NCBI GenBank assembly: GCA_900548895.1
Contig: URLZ01000004.1
Coordinates: 1 to 64,000 of the forward strand
DNA length: 64,000 nt
Direction: 5' to 3'
DNA from: an uncultured Akkermansia sp.
GTDB lineage: Bacteria > Verrucomicrobiota > Verrucomicrobiia > Verrucomicrobiales > Akkermansiaceae
Below the pieces are notes generated by a model. It worked only from the letters and a program-made list of their open reading frames with translations. It made no database searches and was not told the DNA's origin. Made by a program: the position numbers and the translations under genes. This document shows positions 8,468 through 17,318 of this stretch, piece after piece. Position 1 is the first letter of the stretch; each line of letters opens with the position of its first letter.

Positions 8468-9079
8468 ATGATGAGCCAAGGCAGCACGTACAGTATTTCC
8501 GCGCTTTCGCGCAAGACCGGCCTGAGTATTCACACGCTGCGCTTTTACGAGAAGGAGGGTATTCTGCGCTATGTGGAGCGCACGCCTTCCGGGCGTCGCG
8601 TGTACTCGGATGACAGTCTGGCCTGCCTGCTGGGGGTGCTCTGTCTGAAGGAGGCCGGCTTCAGCCTGCCGGAGATCAAGGCTTTTTTCGACAGCACGCG
8701 CGAGGGGGCTGATTCGCTGCCGGAGCGCTTGGAGATGCTGCGCCGGGCGCGGGCGCATCTGGAGGCGCAGCGCGATCATTTGGAGCGCTCGCTGCGCTTG
8801 ATCAATTATTTTCTCGAGGGGGGCGAGGCGGCGCTGTCGGCTCGCGAGCGTGGGGAGGATCCGGATGCGGTGTTTCCCTTTTTCACGAAGCAGGGTATTG
8901 TGCACTTCCCCTATGTGGCGCAGGTGGGCGACAGGCTCGAGGTGTTTGCCCCGGGCTCGGAGCCGCGCGCGGACGGTGCGGGCGGTGCGAGCGATGAGGG
9001 TGGCGATGAGTCTGGCGGTGAGGCGGCTGGCGACGAGGCTGCCGGCGATGCGGATTCGACGGAGGGGGAGGAGGGGTGA
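8468..9079 (+). CDS. MerR-family transcriptional regulator with acidic tail
   Basis: A DNA-binding regulator of 203 residues. The N-terminal winged helix-turn-helix shows the MerR signature: YSISALSRKTGLSIHTLRFYEKEGI (residues about 8-32), then RTPSGRRVYSDDSLACLLG. A dimerisation helix covers about residues 80-120 (RLEMLRRARAHLEAQRDHLE). Members of this subgroup lacking effector cysteines often resemble the YyaN/AdhR type. The last 40 residues are almost only Gly, Glu, Asp and Ala. Starts at 8468 and 8471 are adjacent. The promoter 13 nt upstream rules out the longer frame from 8315. The stop overlaps the next start (TGATG), so the two genes are probably translationally coupled. Confidence 0.88.
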   Translation: MMSQGSTYSISALSRKTGLSIHTLRFYEKEGILRYVERTPSGRRVYSDDSLACLLGVLCLKEAGFSLPEIKAFFDSTREGADSLPERLEMLRRARAHLEAQRDHLERSLRLINYFLEGGEAALSARERGEDPDAVFPFFTKQGIVHFPYVAQVGDRLEVFAPGSEPRADGAGGASDEGGDESGGEAAGDEAAGDADSTEGEEG

Positions 9080-9222
9080 TGCGGCGCTGGCTTTTTCTCT
9101 CGGCTCTGGGTGCTGCCGGTGCTTTGCTGGCGGCGGCGCTGCTGCGCTCGTCGCGGCGCGATGTGGATGATTTGGATGCGATGCTGAGGCGTTTGGAGCG
9201 CTGGGATCGCTTCAGCCGCTGA
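9079..9222 (+). CDS. small single-pass membrane protein (47 aa)
   Basis: The ATG overlaps the stop of the MerR-type gene in a TGATG junction. The product starts MRRWLFLSALGAAGALLAAA, with an N-terminal transmembrane segment of about 18 residues (4-22) preceded by two arginines. A charged amphipathic tail of about 24 residues follows (DDLDAMLRRLERWDRFSR). I know no family for it. Its coupling to the regulator suggests it may be a partner or sensor, but this is inference. The ORF is short and could be fortuitous, although the hydrophobic-then-charged pattern is typical of real small membrane proteins. Confidence 0.55.
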   Translation: MRRWLFLSALGAAGALLAAALLRSSRRDVDDLDAMLRRLERWDRFSR

Positions 9223-9379
9223 TTCGCCTCGGCCGCGGCTGCCCGGCGGTGAGCCGGGGGGCCGAGGGAGGCTTCCGGGTTTGCCCGTGTTGCCCGGTTT
9301 GCGGCCGTGGCGCGTTTGGGGATTGGGTGCGCTCGGTGCGCCGGGGCTTCGTGGGCGGCCGGGCGGTTGCGGCTGTTCT

Positions 9380-10483
9380 TTATCGCTGCCAGGGGATGAT
9401 GTCGCTCCAGTCGCCGCGCCGCACTTTGGCGGCCCATTCGCCGTCGGCCAGCAGGGCGCGCCCGACGGCGATGAGGTCGAATTCGCCCGCTTGCATGAGC
9501 TGGAGCAGCAGGCGCATGCGTGTTTGTATGGCGCGCCGGCGCTCGCGGTCGGTGGCGGCGTAGGAGAAGCCCACGCCGCCGACGGCGATGACGGGGCGCC
9601 CTGTCAGGCGCTTGACCCAGCCGGCAAAGCCGCGCGGGCTGCCTTCGAATTCGGGGCGGGCGAAGTCTTGCGTCGAGCAGTCGAAGATGTCGACGCCGGC
9701 TTCGGCAAGGGGTTGGACGATGTCGGCGAGCTCGGCGGGTGTCTGGGCCAGTTTGGCCAGCGGGTGGCCGATTTTCCACGGTGAGAGGCGCAGGATGATG
9801 GGGAAGCGGCTGCCGACGGCTTTGCGGACGGCGGCGACGAGCTCGCGGGCGAAGCGCACGCGCCCGGCGGGGCTGCCGCCGTATTCGTCTTGGCGGCGGT
9901 TGGTGGCTTCCCACAGGAATTGGTCGATGAGAAAGCCGTGCGCGCCGTGCAGGGCCACGGCGTCAAAGCCCAGGGCCTTGGTGCGCAGGGCGGCGCGGGC
10001 GAAGGCTTCGATGACGTCGGCGATGCGCGCGCGGCTCATGGGCTCGCCGACGGTCAGCAGGGTGACGGGGTCGACGCCGGAGGGACTCAGCGCCAGGCCG
10101 CGGGGGCGCCGGTTGCGCGAGCCTCCGCTGCGCAGTTCTCCCGCATGCCAGAGCTGCGGGGCGATGCAGCTGCCGCAGGCGTGCACGGCGCGCACGGCAA
10201 GCCTCCAGCGGCGCAGGGCCGGGCCGGAGTAGATTTCGGGGTGGTCGGGGTCTCCGGTGGCGCAGGGGGAGACGGCGAGGCTCTCCGTCATGACGAGGCC
10301 GACGCCGGCTTCGGCGCGCTCGCAGTAGCTGCGGATGAGTTCCGGGCTCGGGAGCCCGCCGGGGCAGAGGCCGCGGCTCATGGCGGCGAGTACGATGCGC
10401 GTGGGCAGCCGCAGTTTGCGGTGCACGAAGGGGCGAAACAGAAATTCAACATCACGGGCACAGAGTTCGATACGCGTATTCAT
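9380..10483 (-). CDS. NADH:flavin oxidoreductase, old yellow enzyme family
   Basis: An FMN-dependent (beta/alpha)8-barrel ene-reductase of 367 residues. Visible family motifs are the entry strand NRVV-like RIVLAAMSRG, APQLWHAGEL (the OYE QLWHAGR motif, with Glu replacing Arg), VALHGAHGFLIDQFLWEATN and RQDEYGGS, and VIAVGGVGFS and LIAVGRALLADGEW near the C-terminus (FMN phosphate site). The substrate cannot be told from sequence. The start at 10483 is supported by a promoter whose -10 box is only 9 nt upstream, so the transcript is near-leaderless. It stands alone, divergent from the deacetylase gene. Confidence 0.9.
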   Translation of the reverse strand: MNTRIELCARDVEFLFRPFVHRKLRLPTRIVLAAMSRGLCPGGLPSPELIRSYCERAEAGVGLVMTESLAVSPCATGDPDHPEIYSGPALRRWRLAVRAVHACGSCIAPQLWHAGELRSGGSRNRRPRGLALSPSGVDPVTLLTVGEPMSRARIADVIEAFARAALRTKALGFDAVALHGAHGFLIDQFLWEATNRRQDEYGGSPAGRVRFARELVAAVRKAVGSRFPIILRLSPWKIGHPLAKLAQTPAELADIVQPLAEAGVDIFDCSTQDFARPEFEGSPRGFAGWVKRLTGRPVIAVGGVGFSYAATDRERRRAIQTRMRLLLQLMQAGEFDLIAVGRALLADGEWAAKVRRGDWSDIIPWQR

Positions 10484-10492
10484 GACTCTTGA

Positions 10493-10521
10493 ACTTTAGG
10501 CGAGAGCAAGCGATTCTTCAA
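10493..10521 (-). promoter_or_regulatory. promoter of the old yellow enzyme gene, near-leaderless
   Basis: Minus-strand TTGAAG (10516-10521) and TAAAGT (10493-10498), 17-nt spacer. Nine nt separate the -10 box from the ATG. Confidence 0.65.
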
Positions 10522-10605
10522 GAAGATAGAAAAACTGTTCCGCCCCGTCGGGCTGCGTTCCGCGCATCGCATACCGCCGCAGAAGGAGAAAAGCGCTGAA
10601 AAGGT

Positions 10606-10634
10606 TTGCCAAAGCGCCCGGCAGAGCGTACAAT
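10606..10634 (+). promoter_or_regulatory. sigma70-type promoter of the deacetylase gene
   Basis: TTGCCA (10606-10611), 17 nt, TACAAT (10629-10634). Initiation near 10641 leaves a leader of about 43 nt before the start at 10684. The in-frame start at 10606 lies in the promoter and is excluded. Confidence 0.8.
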
Positions 10635-10683
10635 GGCCGCTCGGAGGGCTGCCGATGGCATGCCCCCGCTTCTGCATCCGCAT

Positions 10684-11820
10684 ATGAACAAGACCTTCTT
10701 CACTGTCGTTGCCGCCGCTTTGGTCGGGCTGAGCTGCTGCACTTACCAGCAAACGGAGCCGACTCCCTCGGACGGCGATCAAACGGGGACGAGCACAACG
10801 CCGCCGCAGCAGACCGGCACGAAGCCGCACCGCGGCGGCAAGACGGGCAGCAGCGCCGGTCAGGCGAAGCCGGTGCGCAGTGTGCCGGCCTTCCCGGGGC
10901 GCCGCATCAGCCGCGTGTCCGTTCCCGGAAAGTATGTGGCGCTGACTTTTGATGACGGCCCCCATGCGACGCTCACGCCGCGCATTCTCGACATCCTCGC
11001 GCGCCACAACGCCAAGGGTACTTTCTTTGTGCTCGGCCAGCGCGCCGCCCAGCACCCTGAGATTCTCGCCCGCGCCGTCTCGCAGGGCTGCGAGATCGGC
11101 TCGCACACCTGGAATCACATCAACTTCGCACGCAGCAGCCGCGAGAAGATTCATCAGGAGCTCGATCGCACGGCGGCCGTCATTCGCTCGGCCACGGGGA
11201 GTGCTCCGCGCGTCATTCGCCCGCCCTACGGTGCCGGCAGCGGCTCGGTCATCAATGACATTTACGCGACCTACGGGACGCCCTCCATCCTCTGGGATGT
11301 CGATACGAATGACTGGCGCAAGCCCGGTGTGCAGACGGTGATCAACCGCGCGGTCAACGGGGCCCGCCCCGGCTCCATCATCCTCGTGCACGATATTCAC
11401 AGCTCGACGGCCGATGCGATCGAGGGCATTGTCACCGGCCTGCAGAGCAAGGGCTACACGCTTGTGACTGTTTCGGAGCTGATCGACATGGGCCGCCGCT
11501 GGGCTCTGGCCTCCGGCAAGCAGCCGCCGGCTCCGGCCGCCCCCGCCCCGGCGCCGGCGCCCGCGCCTTCGCAGCCCGTCGTGGTTCCCGGGCAGTCGGC
11601 CCAGCCCGCAGCCCCCGCGACTCCCGCAGCCCCTGCTGCGCCTGCGTCCGGGGTGGTGCAGCCTGCCGTCGTGCAGCCCGTGCAGCCGTCGGCTCCGTCC
11701 GCTCCTGCGGCAGCTGCGGCTCCCGCAGCTCCGACGGTGTCGCTGCAGCCCTCGGCGATCAATGTGGCGCCCCAGCCGGCTTCTCCCGTGCTGCTCCCGG
11801 ACTTCCCCGCAGCTTCGTGA
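10684..11820 (+). CDS. secreted NodB-type polysaccharide deacetylase
   Basis: Predicted to remove N- or O-acetyl groups from an extracellular polysaccharide, possibly peptidoglycan or a surface glycan. The 378-residue product has a signal peptide (MNKTFFTVVAAALVGLSCC) that may be lipoprotein-type because of the Cys pair. A Thr/Lys/Gly linker follows, then a full NodB domain at about residues 80-275. All five NodB motifs are present: TFDDGP, HTWNH (metal-binding His pair), RPPYG, DTNDW and LVHDIH. The last about 100 residues are an Ala/Pro/Val/Gln-rich tail without recognisable domains, probably a spacer. CE4 family membership is secure; the substrate is unknown. Confidence 0.92.
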   Translation: MNKTFFTVVAAALVGLSCCTYQQTEPTPSDGDQTGTSTTPPQQTGTKPHRGGKTGSSAGQAKPVRSVPAFPGRRISRVSVPGKYVALTFDDGPHATLTPRILDILARHNAKGTFFVLGQRAAQHPEILARAVSQGCEIGSHTWNHINFARSSREKIHQELDRTAAVIRSATGSAPRVIRPPYGAGSGSVINDIYATYGTPSILWDVDTNDWRKPGVQTVINRAVNGARPGSIILVHDIHSSTADAIEGIVTGLQSKGYTLVTVSELIDMGRRWALASGKQPPAPAAPAPAPAPAPSQPVVVPGQSAQPAAPATPAAPAAPASGVVQPAVVQPVQPSAPSAPAAAAAPAAPTVSLQPSAINVAPQPASPVLLPDFPAAS

Positions 11821-12020
11821 GACTGCCTGAGGCTTCTCGCAACGGCGAGCCCGTGGCCGTGCCGCGCCGGGACTCGCCGCGGCGGGGAAGGGGCTGAGCC
11901 GGGTTGTCCTTGCGTCCCCTCCTAGCCCGCCTCCCGCGCCGTTCCGTTTTCTCCCTGATGATTCCCTCCTTGATCGCCTGACAGGCCGAACTCCTCCTAC
12001 CCCTCCCCCCTTTTTCCGCG

Positions 12021-13610
12021 ATGACTCAAGCAGCAGATACGAAGACTCTCGGCACCGTTTACCTCGTTGGCGCCGGTCCGGGCGATCCCGGGCTCATGAC
12101 CCTGCGCGGCAAAGAGCTCATTGAACGGGCTGATTGCCTCGTCTACGATGCGCTCGCTCCCGCCGCCCTTCTCGCCTGGGCCAAGCCCGGCTGCGAAAAG
12201 ATCTACGTCGGCAAGCGCGCCGGTTGTCACGCTCTCCCTCAGGGGGAGATCAATGCGCTGCTCATTCGCTGCGCGTCGAAATACGCCTGCACCGTGCGCC
12301 TCAAGGGCGGCGATCCCTACGTCTTCGGCCGGGGCGGTGAAGAGGCCGCTGCACTTTTTGAGGCCGGCATCCCCTTCCGCGTCGTGCCGGGAATCAGCTC
12401 GGCCATCGCCGGGCCCGCCTGCGCCGGCATCCCCGTCACCCACCGCGCGCACTGCACGCAGTTCACCGTGTTCACCGGGCACGAGGACGCCTCCAAGTCC
12501 GAGTCGACTCTCGACATCGCCGGCATCGCCGCGGCGAAGGGCACCAAAATCATGCTCATGGGCATGAGCCGCCTGAGGCAGACGCTTGATGCTCTCATGG
12601 AGGCAGGGCAGAGCGGCAGCGTTCCCGCCGCCGCCGTGCAGTGGGCCGCCACCGGGCGCCAGCGCAGCGTCATCGCCACCGTCGCGACGCTGGCCGACGC
12701 CGTGGAGCGCGCCGGCATCGGTTCCCCCGCTGTCGTCGTCATCGGCGAGGTTGTCAGCGCCGCCGAGCAGCTCGACTGGCACAGCCGCCTGCCGCTGGCG
12801 GGCAAGCGCATCGTTGTCACCCGCACCCGCGAGCAGGCCGGGGAGCTCTCCGCCGAGCTCGACGCCCTCGGCGCCGACGTCATCGAGCTGCCGACCATCC
12901 GCATCACCGACCCGAGCGATCGGCGCGACTTCGCGCAGGCCGTCGTCGATAGTCCGCACTACGACTGGCTCATCTTTTCAAGCCCCAACGGCGTCAAGCG
13001 CTTCTTCCGCGCCTTTTTCGCCGTCTATCAGGATATCCGAGAGCTCGGCGGCGCGCGCATCGCCGCCGTGGGCCCCGGCACCGCGGCCGAGCTGAAAAAG
13101 GTCGGCCTCATGGTCGATCTCATGCCCAAGAAGGCCGTGGCTGAGGAGCTCATCGCCGAGTTTGACCGCCGCGCCGATGACTTCGGCGGCGTGGCCAATG
13201 TCACTATGCTCTGGGTGCACAGCGAGAAGGGGCGGCCCGTCGTCTATCGCGAGCTCATGAAGCGCCAGGCCATTGTCGACGAGTGCATCGCCTACAACAC
13301 CGTTGCCGAGACGGAGGACACCACTGGTGCTCAAGCGCGTCTCCGCGAGGAGGGGGCGGACTTCATCACCTTCACGAGCTCCAGCACCGTGCGCAATTTC
13401 ATGGCGCTGGGCATCCCCATTCCCCCCGAGTGCCGCATCGTGAGCATCGGGCCCGTCACCACCGGCACGCTGCGCGAGTTCGGCCTCACCCCGGCGATCG
13501 AAGCCCGGCAGCACGATATCCCCGGCTTGGTCGAGGCTCTGCGCTCGCTCTGCGAGGGCGGGGCGGAGAAGGCGGCGGCTTCGGATCCGGCGCCCGCCAA
13601 GGGCCACTGA
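12021..13610 (+). CDS. cobA-hemD: uroporphyrinogen-III C-methyltransferase / uroporphyrinogen-III synthase fusion
   Basis: A bifunctional 529-residue tetrapyrrole enzyme. Residues about 10-250 are SAM-dependent uroporphyrinogen III methyltransferase: VYLVGAGPGDPGLMTLRG, YVGKRAGCH, VRLKGGDPYVFGRGGEE, VPGISSAIAGPACAGIPVTHR. Residues about 260-515 are HemD-like uroporphyrinogen III synthase: RIVVTRTREQAGELSAEL, DWLIFSSPNGVKRFF, AAVGPGTAAEL, ITFTSSSTVRNF, VSIGPVTTGTLREFGL. Together they make uroporphyrinogen III and feed precorrin-2 to sirohaem or cobalamin. hemA follows 57 nt downstream, so this is a small tetrapyrrole operon. No Shine-Dalgarno precedes the ATG. Confidence 0.94.
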   Translation: MTQAADTKTLGTVYLVGAGPGDPGLMTLRGKELIERADCLVYDALAPAALLAWAKPGCEKIYVGKRAGCHALPQGEINALLIRCASKYACTVRLKGGDPYVFGRGGEEAAALFEAGIPFRVVPGISSAIAGPACAGIPVTHRAHCTQFTVFTGHEDASKSESTLDIAGIAAAKGTKIMLMGMSRLRQTLDALMEAGQSGSVPAAAVQWAATGRQRSVIATVATLADAVERAGIGSPAVVVIGEVVSAAEQLDWHSRLPLAGKRIVVTRTREQAGELSAELDALGADVIELPTIRITDPSDRRDFAQAVVDSPHYDWLIFSSPNGVKRFFRAFFAVYQDIRELGGARIAAVGPGTAAELKKVGLMVDLMPKKAVAEELIAEFDRRADDFGGVANVTMLWVHSEKGRPVVYRELMKRQAIVDECIAYNTVAETEDTTGAQARLREEGADFITFTSSSTVRNFMALGIPIPPECRIVSIGPVTTGTLREFGLTPAIEARQHDIPGLVEALRSLCEGGAEKAAASDPAPAKGH

Positions 13611-13667
13611 GTTCCGCCCCTGCCGAGCTTGCAGACACATCTTCGCTCAGCGCTCGCTTCCGCCACC

Positions 13668-14786
13668 ATGAATACCGAGCTCCATCAGCACGACACCGCG
13701 CAGCCCGAGGCTTCCGCCGAGCCGCAGAGCCTCGTCTGCCTGGGTCTCAACCACCGCAGCGCGCCGCTGGCCGTGCGCGAGCCCTTCTCCGTGCCCAAGA
13801 CCTACCTGCCCCAGGCTCTGGAGGAGCTGGCGGCGCTGGAGTCCGTCAACGAGTGCGTTCTGCTCTCCACCTGCAACCGCACTGAGGTGTACCTCTGGAC
13901 GCGCGAGGCCGACCGCGCCGTGGCTGCCGTTTTGCAGCACTTCCTCGGCAGCGAGCCCGATGCCGAGACGGCCGCCTGCTTCTACCGCTATGAGGATGAG
14001 GCGGCCCTCAGTCACCTCGCTTGCGTGGCCGCAGGGCTGGACTCCATGGTCATCGGGGAGACGGAAATCTTCGGCCAGCTCAAGCAGGCCTACCGCACGG
14101 CGCTGGAGACCGGCACCACGCACAGCACGGCCAACCCGACCTTCCAGCACATCTTCACGATCGGCAAACGCGTCCGCAGCCGGACGCACATCACCGCCGG
14201 GCCCACCTCCGTGGGTGCCGCCGCCGTGCAGATGGCCCACGACATCCTCGGGCGGCTGGAGGGCGCCAATGTGCTCATCGTCGGGGCAGGGGACGTGGCG
14301 CGCAGCACGGCGCAGAGCCTTTGCTCGCGCGGCGCCGAGAGCGTCTTTGTCGCTAACCGTTCGTACGACCGGGCGGCGGAGCTCGCGTCTCGCGTCGGCG
14401 GCAAGGTGATTCGCTTCAGCGAGTGGATTCCCTACATGGAGAACATCGACATCGTCATCGTCTCCACTGCCGCGCCCGTTTACATCGTCAACCCCGACGT
14501 GCTGCCCGACGTGCAGCAGCACCGCTGCGGGCGCCCGCTCTTCTTCATTGATCTCTCGGTGCCTCGCAATGTCAACCCCGACTGCGCGGCCGTGCCGGGC
14601 GTTCACGTCTTTGACATCGACGCCCTTCAGGCCATGGCCGAGCACACCCACAGCATCCGCGCCGCTGAGGTGGACAAGGCCCGGGCTCTCATCGATGAGT
14701 GGGTGGCGGAAAATGCTCCGTCCCTCCTGCGCGGAGCGCCGGCACCCCATGCCTCTCCCAAACGCCGCGACGCCGACCGCCCGTGA
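13668..14786 (+). CDS. hemA: glutamyl-tRNA reductase
   Basis: Reduces glutamyl-tRNA to glutamate-1-semialdehyde, the entry step of C5 haem synthesis. The product of 372 residues shows LGLNHRSAPLAVREPF, the catalytic cysteine in LLSTCNRTEVY, GLDSMVIGETEIFGQLKQAY, the NADPH-binding VLIVGAGDVARSTAQSL and FIDLSVPRNVNP. It ends soon after residue 350, so the C-terminal dimerisation helix is shorter than in typical enzymes of about 420 residues. The start at 13668 is preferred to 13629 because homology begins shortly after it. It lies downstream of cobA-hemD on the same strand. Confidence 0.94.
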   Translation: MNTELHQHDTAQPEASAEPQSLVCLGLNHRSAPLAVREPFSVPKTYLPQALEELAALESVNECVLLSTCNRTEVYLWTREADRAVAAVLQHFLGSEPDAETAACFYRYEDEAALSHLACVAAGLDSMVIGETEIFGQLKQAYRTALETGTTHSTANPTFQHIFTIGKRVRSRTHITAGPTSVGAAAVQMAHDILGRLEGANVLIVGAGDVARSTAQSLCSRGAESVFVANRSYDRAAELASRVGGKVIRFSEWIPYMENIDIVIVSTAAPVYIVNPDVLPDVQQHRCGRPLFFIDLSVPRNVNPDCAAVPGVHVFDIDALQAMAEHTHSIRAAEVDKARALIDEWVAENAPSLLRGAPAPHASPKRRDADRP

Positions 14787-14876
14787 TGCGGGTGGGGCTC
14801 TGAGGAAAAGTTTAAGAAACTTGTAGAATTTTTCAACGCAAAGGCGTTACCCGGTGTCTATACCCCCAGAACTGAG

Positions 14877-15548
14877 ATGAAGGAAAGGCAGGTGATTGAC
14901 GTGTGGCGAACCGATAGTGAGGAGAGCGAGGAATCGTGTATGGGCACAGCGCGCGAGCGCGCGGCAAGAGAGGGGCTGAGCGCCGATGAGGCTAAGCTTG
15001 TCGCTCTGATTGCCGGGCTGCGTCTCGAGCAGACGCCCGAAGCCGATTTCGAGGAGCGCTTCGCCTGCGATCTGCGCGATCGCATTGTGCGCGATGCCGC
15101 TTGCTGCCCGCTGCGCTTCCGCCTGTTCGAACACCTCTGCCTGTTCCTGCGTCGCCACCGCCTCACCTACGGGGCCTCCGCTCTGGGTGTGGGAGCTCTC
15201 GCCGTGGGCTGCTTTTCCGTCTGGCCCTCAGAGGATCGGACGCCCGCCGTCGCGGAGGCCGCTCCGACCGAGACTTCGAGCGTCGGTTACGAGGAGAGTC
15301 TCGCCGGCCTCGCCCCCTCGAGTGTCTCTGAGGTCGAGCGCTGCACGTCGATCAGGGTCGGCCCGTCGGCGTCTTCCCTTTACGGGGATGAGGCGGGCAT
15401 GGCGTTCGGCGATTTTCCGCTGTTGCTCGACAATGGCGTCTTTGCCTCGTCTGAGAGGCCTTTCACCGGCTCCGGCAGCTTCCTGAATCGCTCGGATGCC
15501 ACATCGATTCCCAAGCCCGTGTCGTCTTCGCTGCCGACGGTTTGGTGA
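14877..15548 (+). CDS. single-pass membrane protein of unknown function
   Basis: A 223-residue protein without recognised family. Residues 1-95 are charged and cytosolic-looking (RLEQTPEADFEERFACDL, then Cys-rich DAACCPLRFRLFEHLC). One transmembrane helix is at about 96-115 (LTYGASALGVGALAVGCF). A 105-residue Ser/Pro-rich outer part follows. A charged N-domain, one helix and a disordered exterior resemble membrane anti-sigma or envelope regulators, but there is no zinc-binding HxxxCxxC signature. It lies directly before the pilT pair with a strong hairpin between. An alternative start is 14940. Confidence 0.6.
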   Translation: MKERQVIDVWRTDSEESEESCMGTARERAAREGLSADEAKLVALIAGLRLEQTPEADFEERFACDLRDRIVRDAACCPLRFRLFEHLCLFLRRHRLTYGASALGVGALAVGCFSVWPSEDRTPAVAEAAPTETSSVGYEESLAGLAPSSVSEVERCTSIRVGPSASSLYGDEAGMAFGDFPLLLDNGVFASSERPFTGSGSFLNRSDATSIPKPVSSSLPTVW

Positions 15549-15592
15549 ATCCGAACAGTTTTTTCTGATACGGAGTCCTGAGTTGTTACGCT

Positions 15593-15627
15593 CCGGGCGC
15601 GAGTGCTTGCCGCTCGCGCCCGGTTTG
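15593..15627 (+). terminator. hairpin after the 14877 gene
   Basis: A perfect 11-bp stem (15593-15603 with 15613-15623), 9-nt loop, followed by a short TTTG. It lies between the membrane protein gene and the first pilT-like gene, so it is probably a terminator, although the T tract is weak. Confidence 0.55.
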
Positions 15628-15710
15628 TATTCGGGCTTCCTCCCCCGCGAATATAGGCGGGGTGTGGAGCGGATCGATGGATCCGCAGCGCCCGAAGCCT
15701 CATTTTGAGC

Positions 15711-15739
15711 TCGCCATCGCCGCGCCGGCATGCTAGTAT
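15711..15739 (+). promoter_or_regulatory. candidate promoter of the first pilT-like gene
   Basis: TCGCCA (15711-15716), 17 nt, TAGTAT (15734-15739), 15 nt before the ATG. It is weaker than the other promoters here. Confidence 0.45.
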
Positions 15740-15754
15740 GCACGAGAAAGCGAC

Positions 15755-17149
15755 ATGAGCGACCCCACCTACATCTTCGACACCGCTGATCAGTATCTGG
15801 AGCTGATCAGATCCGCGATGAGCCCCTCCGTGTACCTCGCCGCCGGACTTCAGCCCTATTGGATGGCCTACGGCCAATACAGCCCGCTGACGGAGAGCGC
15901 CGGCGTCATCACCGCCGACACCTCCATCGCCCTCGTCAACAGCTGCACCACCGAGGCCCAGCGCCAGCAGCTCCGCGAGCAGGGCGCCATCGACTTCATC
16001 TACGACTCCCCCTGCGGCAAACACCACGCCTATCTCTACGTGCAGGAGGAGGGCTACCTGCTCATCTTCCTGAGTTTGCACGCAGACGCCTACCTGAAAA
16101 TGGGTGTCGACGTCGGTTGCTCGGACGTCCACCTGCCCTCCTGCTGCCCGCCCACCTGGCGTCGCAACGGCAACCTCATCCCGATGTGGGAAGGCGCCCC
16201 CACCCTCACCAAGGAAGACACGCTCGCGTTGACCAACAGCTTCCTGAGCGAGCGCGAATGGGGCCGCCTTCGCGAGACCGGCGACGTCGACTTCGCCTAC
16301 CAGAACAACTACGGGCGCTACCGCGCCTCCGTCGTCTCGCAGCGCCTCGGCTACGACATCTGCTGCCGCATCATCAACAGCCGCATCCTGACGATGAAGG
16401 ACATCAACCTGCCCGAGGAGTACGTCGTGCCGCTCACGCGCTTCACCAACGGCCTCATCCTCGTCACCGGCGCCGTCGGCTCCGGCAAGTCCACCACCCT
16501 CGCCTCCATCATCGAGTTCATCAATCAGGACCGCAAGGATCACATCATCACGCTGGAAGACCCCATCGAAGCCATCTTCCACCCCGCCTCCTGCCAAGTC
16601 AACCAGCGCGAAGTGCACAAACACACCGAGTCCTTCGGCCGAGCTCTGCGCGCCGCCCTGCGCGAAGACCCCGACGTCATCATGGTGGGTGAAATGCGCA
16701 ACCTCGAGACCATCTCGCTGGCTCTCACCGCCGCCGAAACGGGTCACCTCGTGCTCGGCACCCTGCACACCGGCTCCGCCTCGCGCACCATTGACCGCAT
16801 CCTCGACGCCTTCCCCGTCGAAGAGCGCGAGCACATCCGCATCATGGTCTCCGAATCCCTGCGCGGCGTGCTCTCGCAGCAACTGGTGCCGAAGAAAGAC
16901 GGCAGCGGCCGCGTCATGGCTCTCGAGATGCTCGTCAACACCGCAGCCGTCGCCAACTGCATCCGCGAAGGCAAGACCTTCATGATCCCCGGCCTCATCC
17001 AGACCGGCAAGGCTCAGGGCATGCGCCTCATGGACGACTCCCTCCAGGCTCTCTACCTGAAGGGTGTCATCTCTGCCGAAGAGTGCAGCACGCGCGCGAC
17101 GGACAAAGTTATCATGGAGAAATTCCTGCGCGAGCATCCCTCCGTTTGA
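15755..17149 (+). CDS. PilT-family ATPase with duplicated N-terminal module
   Basis: A secretion/twitching-type hexameric ATPase of 464 residues, about 100 longer than PilT. Two N-terminal PAS-like PilT modules lie in tandem, at about residues 25-110 and 117-215. They align at TADTSIALVNS / TKEDTLALTNS, GAIDFIYD / GDVDFAYQ and the following strands. The second keeps the GxSDxH motif. The RecA-like core has Walker A GAVGSGKST (about 239), an Asp box (EDPIE), Walker B DVIMVGEMRNLET and the His box TLHTGSASRTIDRI. It probably works on a type IV pilus or related machine with the PilT encoded next to it. No other pilus genes are in the window. Confidence 0.85.
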   Translation: MSDPTYIFDTADQYLELIRSAMSPSVYLAAGLQPYWMAYGQYSPLTESAGVITADTSIALVNSCTTEAQRQQLREQGAIDFIYDSPCGKHHAYLYVQEEGYLLIFLSLHADAYLKMGVDVGCSDVHLPSCCPPTWRRNGNLIPMWEGAPTLTKEDTLALTNSFLSEREWGRLRETGDVDFAYQNNYGRYRASVVSQRLGYDICCRIINSRILTMKDINLPEEYVVPLTRFTNGLILVTGAVGSGKSTTLASIIEFINQDRKDHIITLEDPIEAIFHPASCQVNQREVHKHTESFGRALRAALREDPDVIMVGEMRNLETISLALTAAETGHLVLGTLHTGSASRTIDRILDAFPVEEREHIRIMVSESLRGVLSQQLVPKKDGSGRVMALEMLVNTAAVANCIREGKTFMIPGLIQTGKAQGMRLMDDSLQALYLKGVISAEECSTRATDKVIMEKFLREHPSV

Positions 17150-17318
17150 AGCCTCCGCCTGAGGCGGACGATGGGGGAGCCCCCGGCCACCCGCTCCACC
17201 AACGGCGGGGCGGAAGCTTGGCTCAGGGGCCTGCCTCTCCTTCGCATCCGTCGCCCTTCGCAACCATCACCATCCTTTACCTCCCCTTTCTTTTTCCCCC
17301 TTTCCCCTCCGTCATCTG

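Noticed and set aside
8450..8905. 151-residue minus-strand frame opposite the MerR-type gene
   Set aside because: Antisense to a clear MerR-type DNA-binding protein; its composition is not protein-like.
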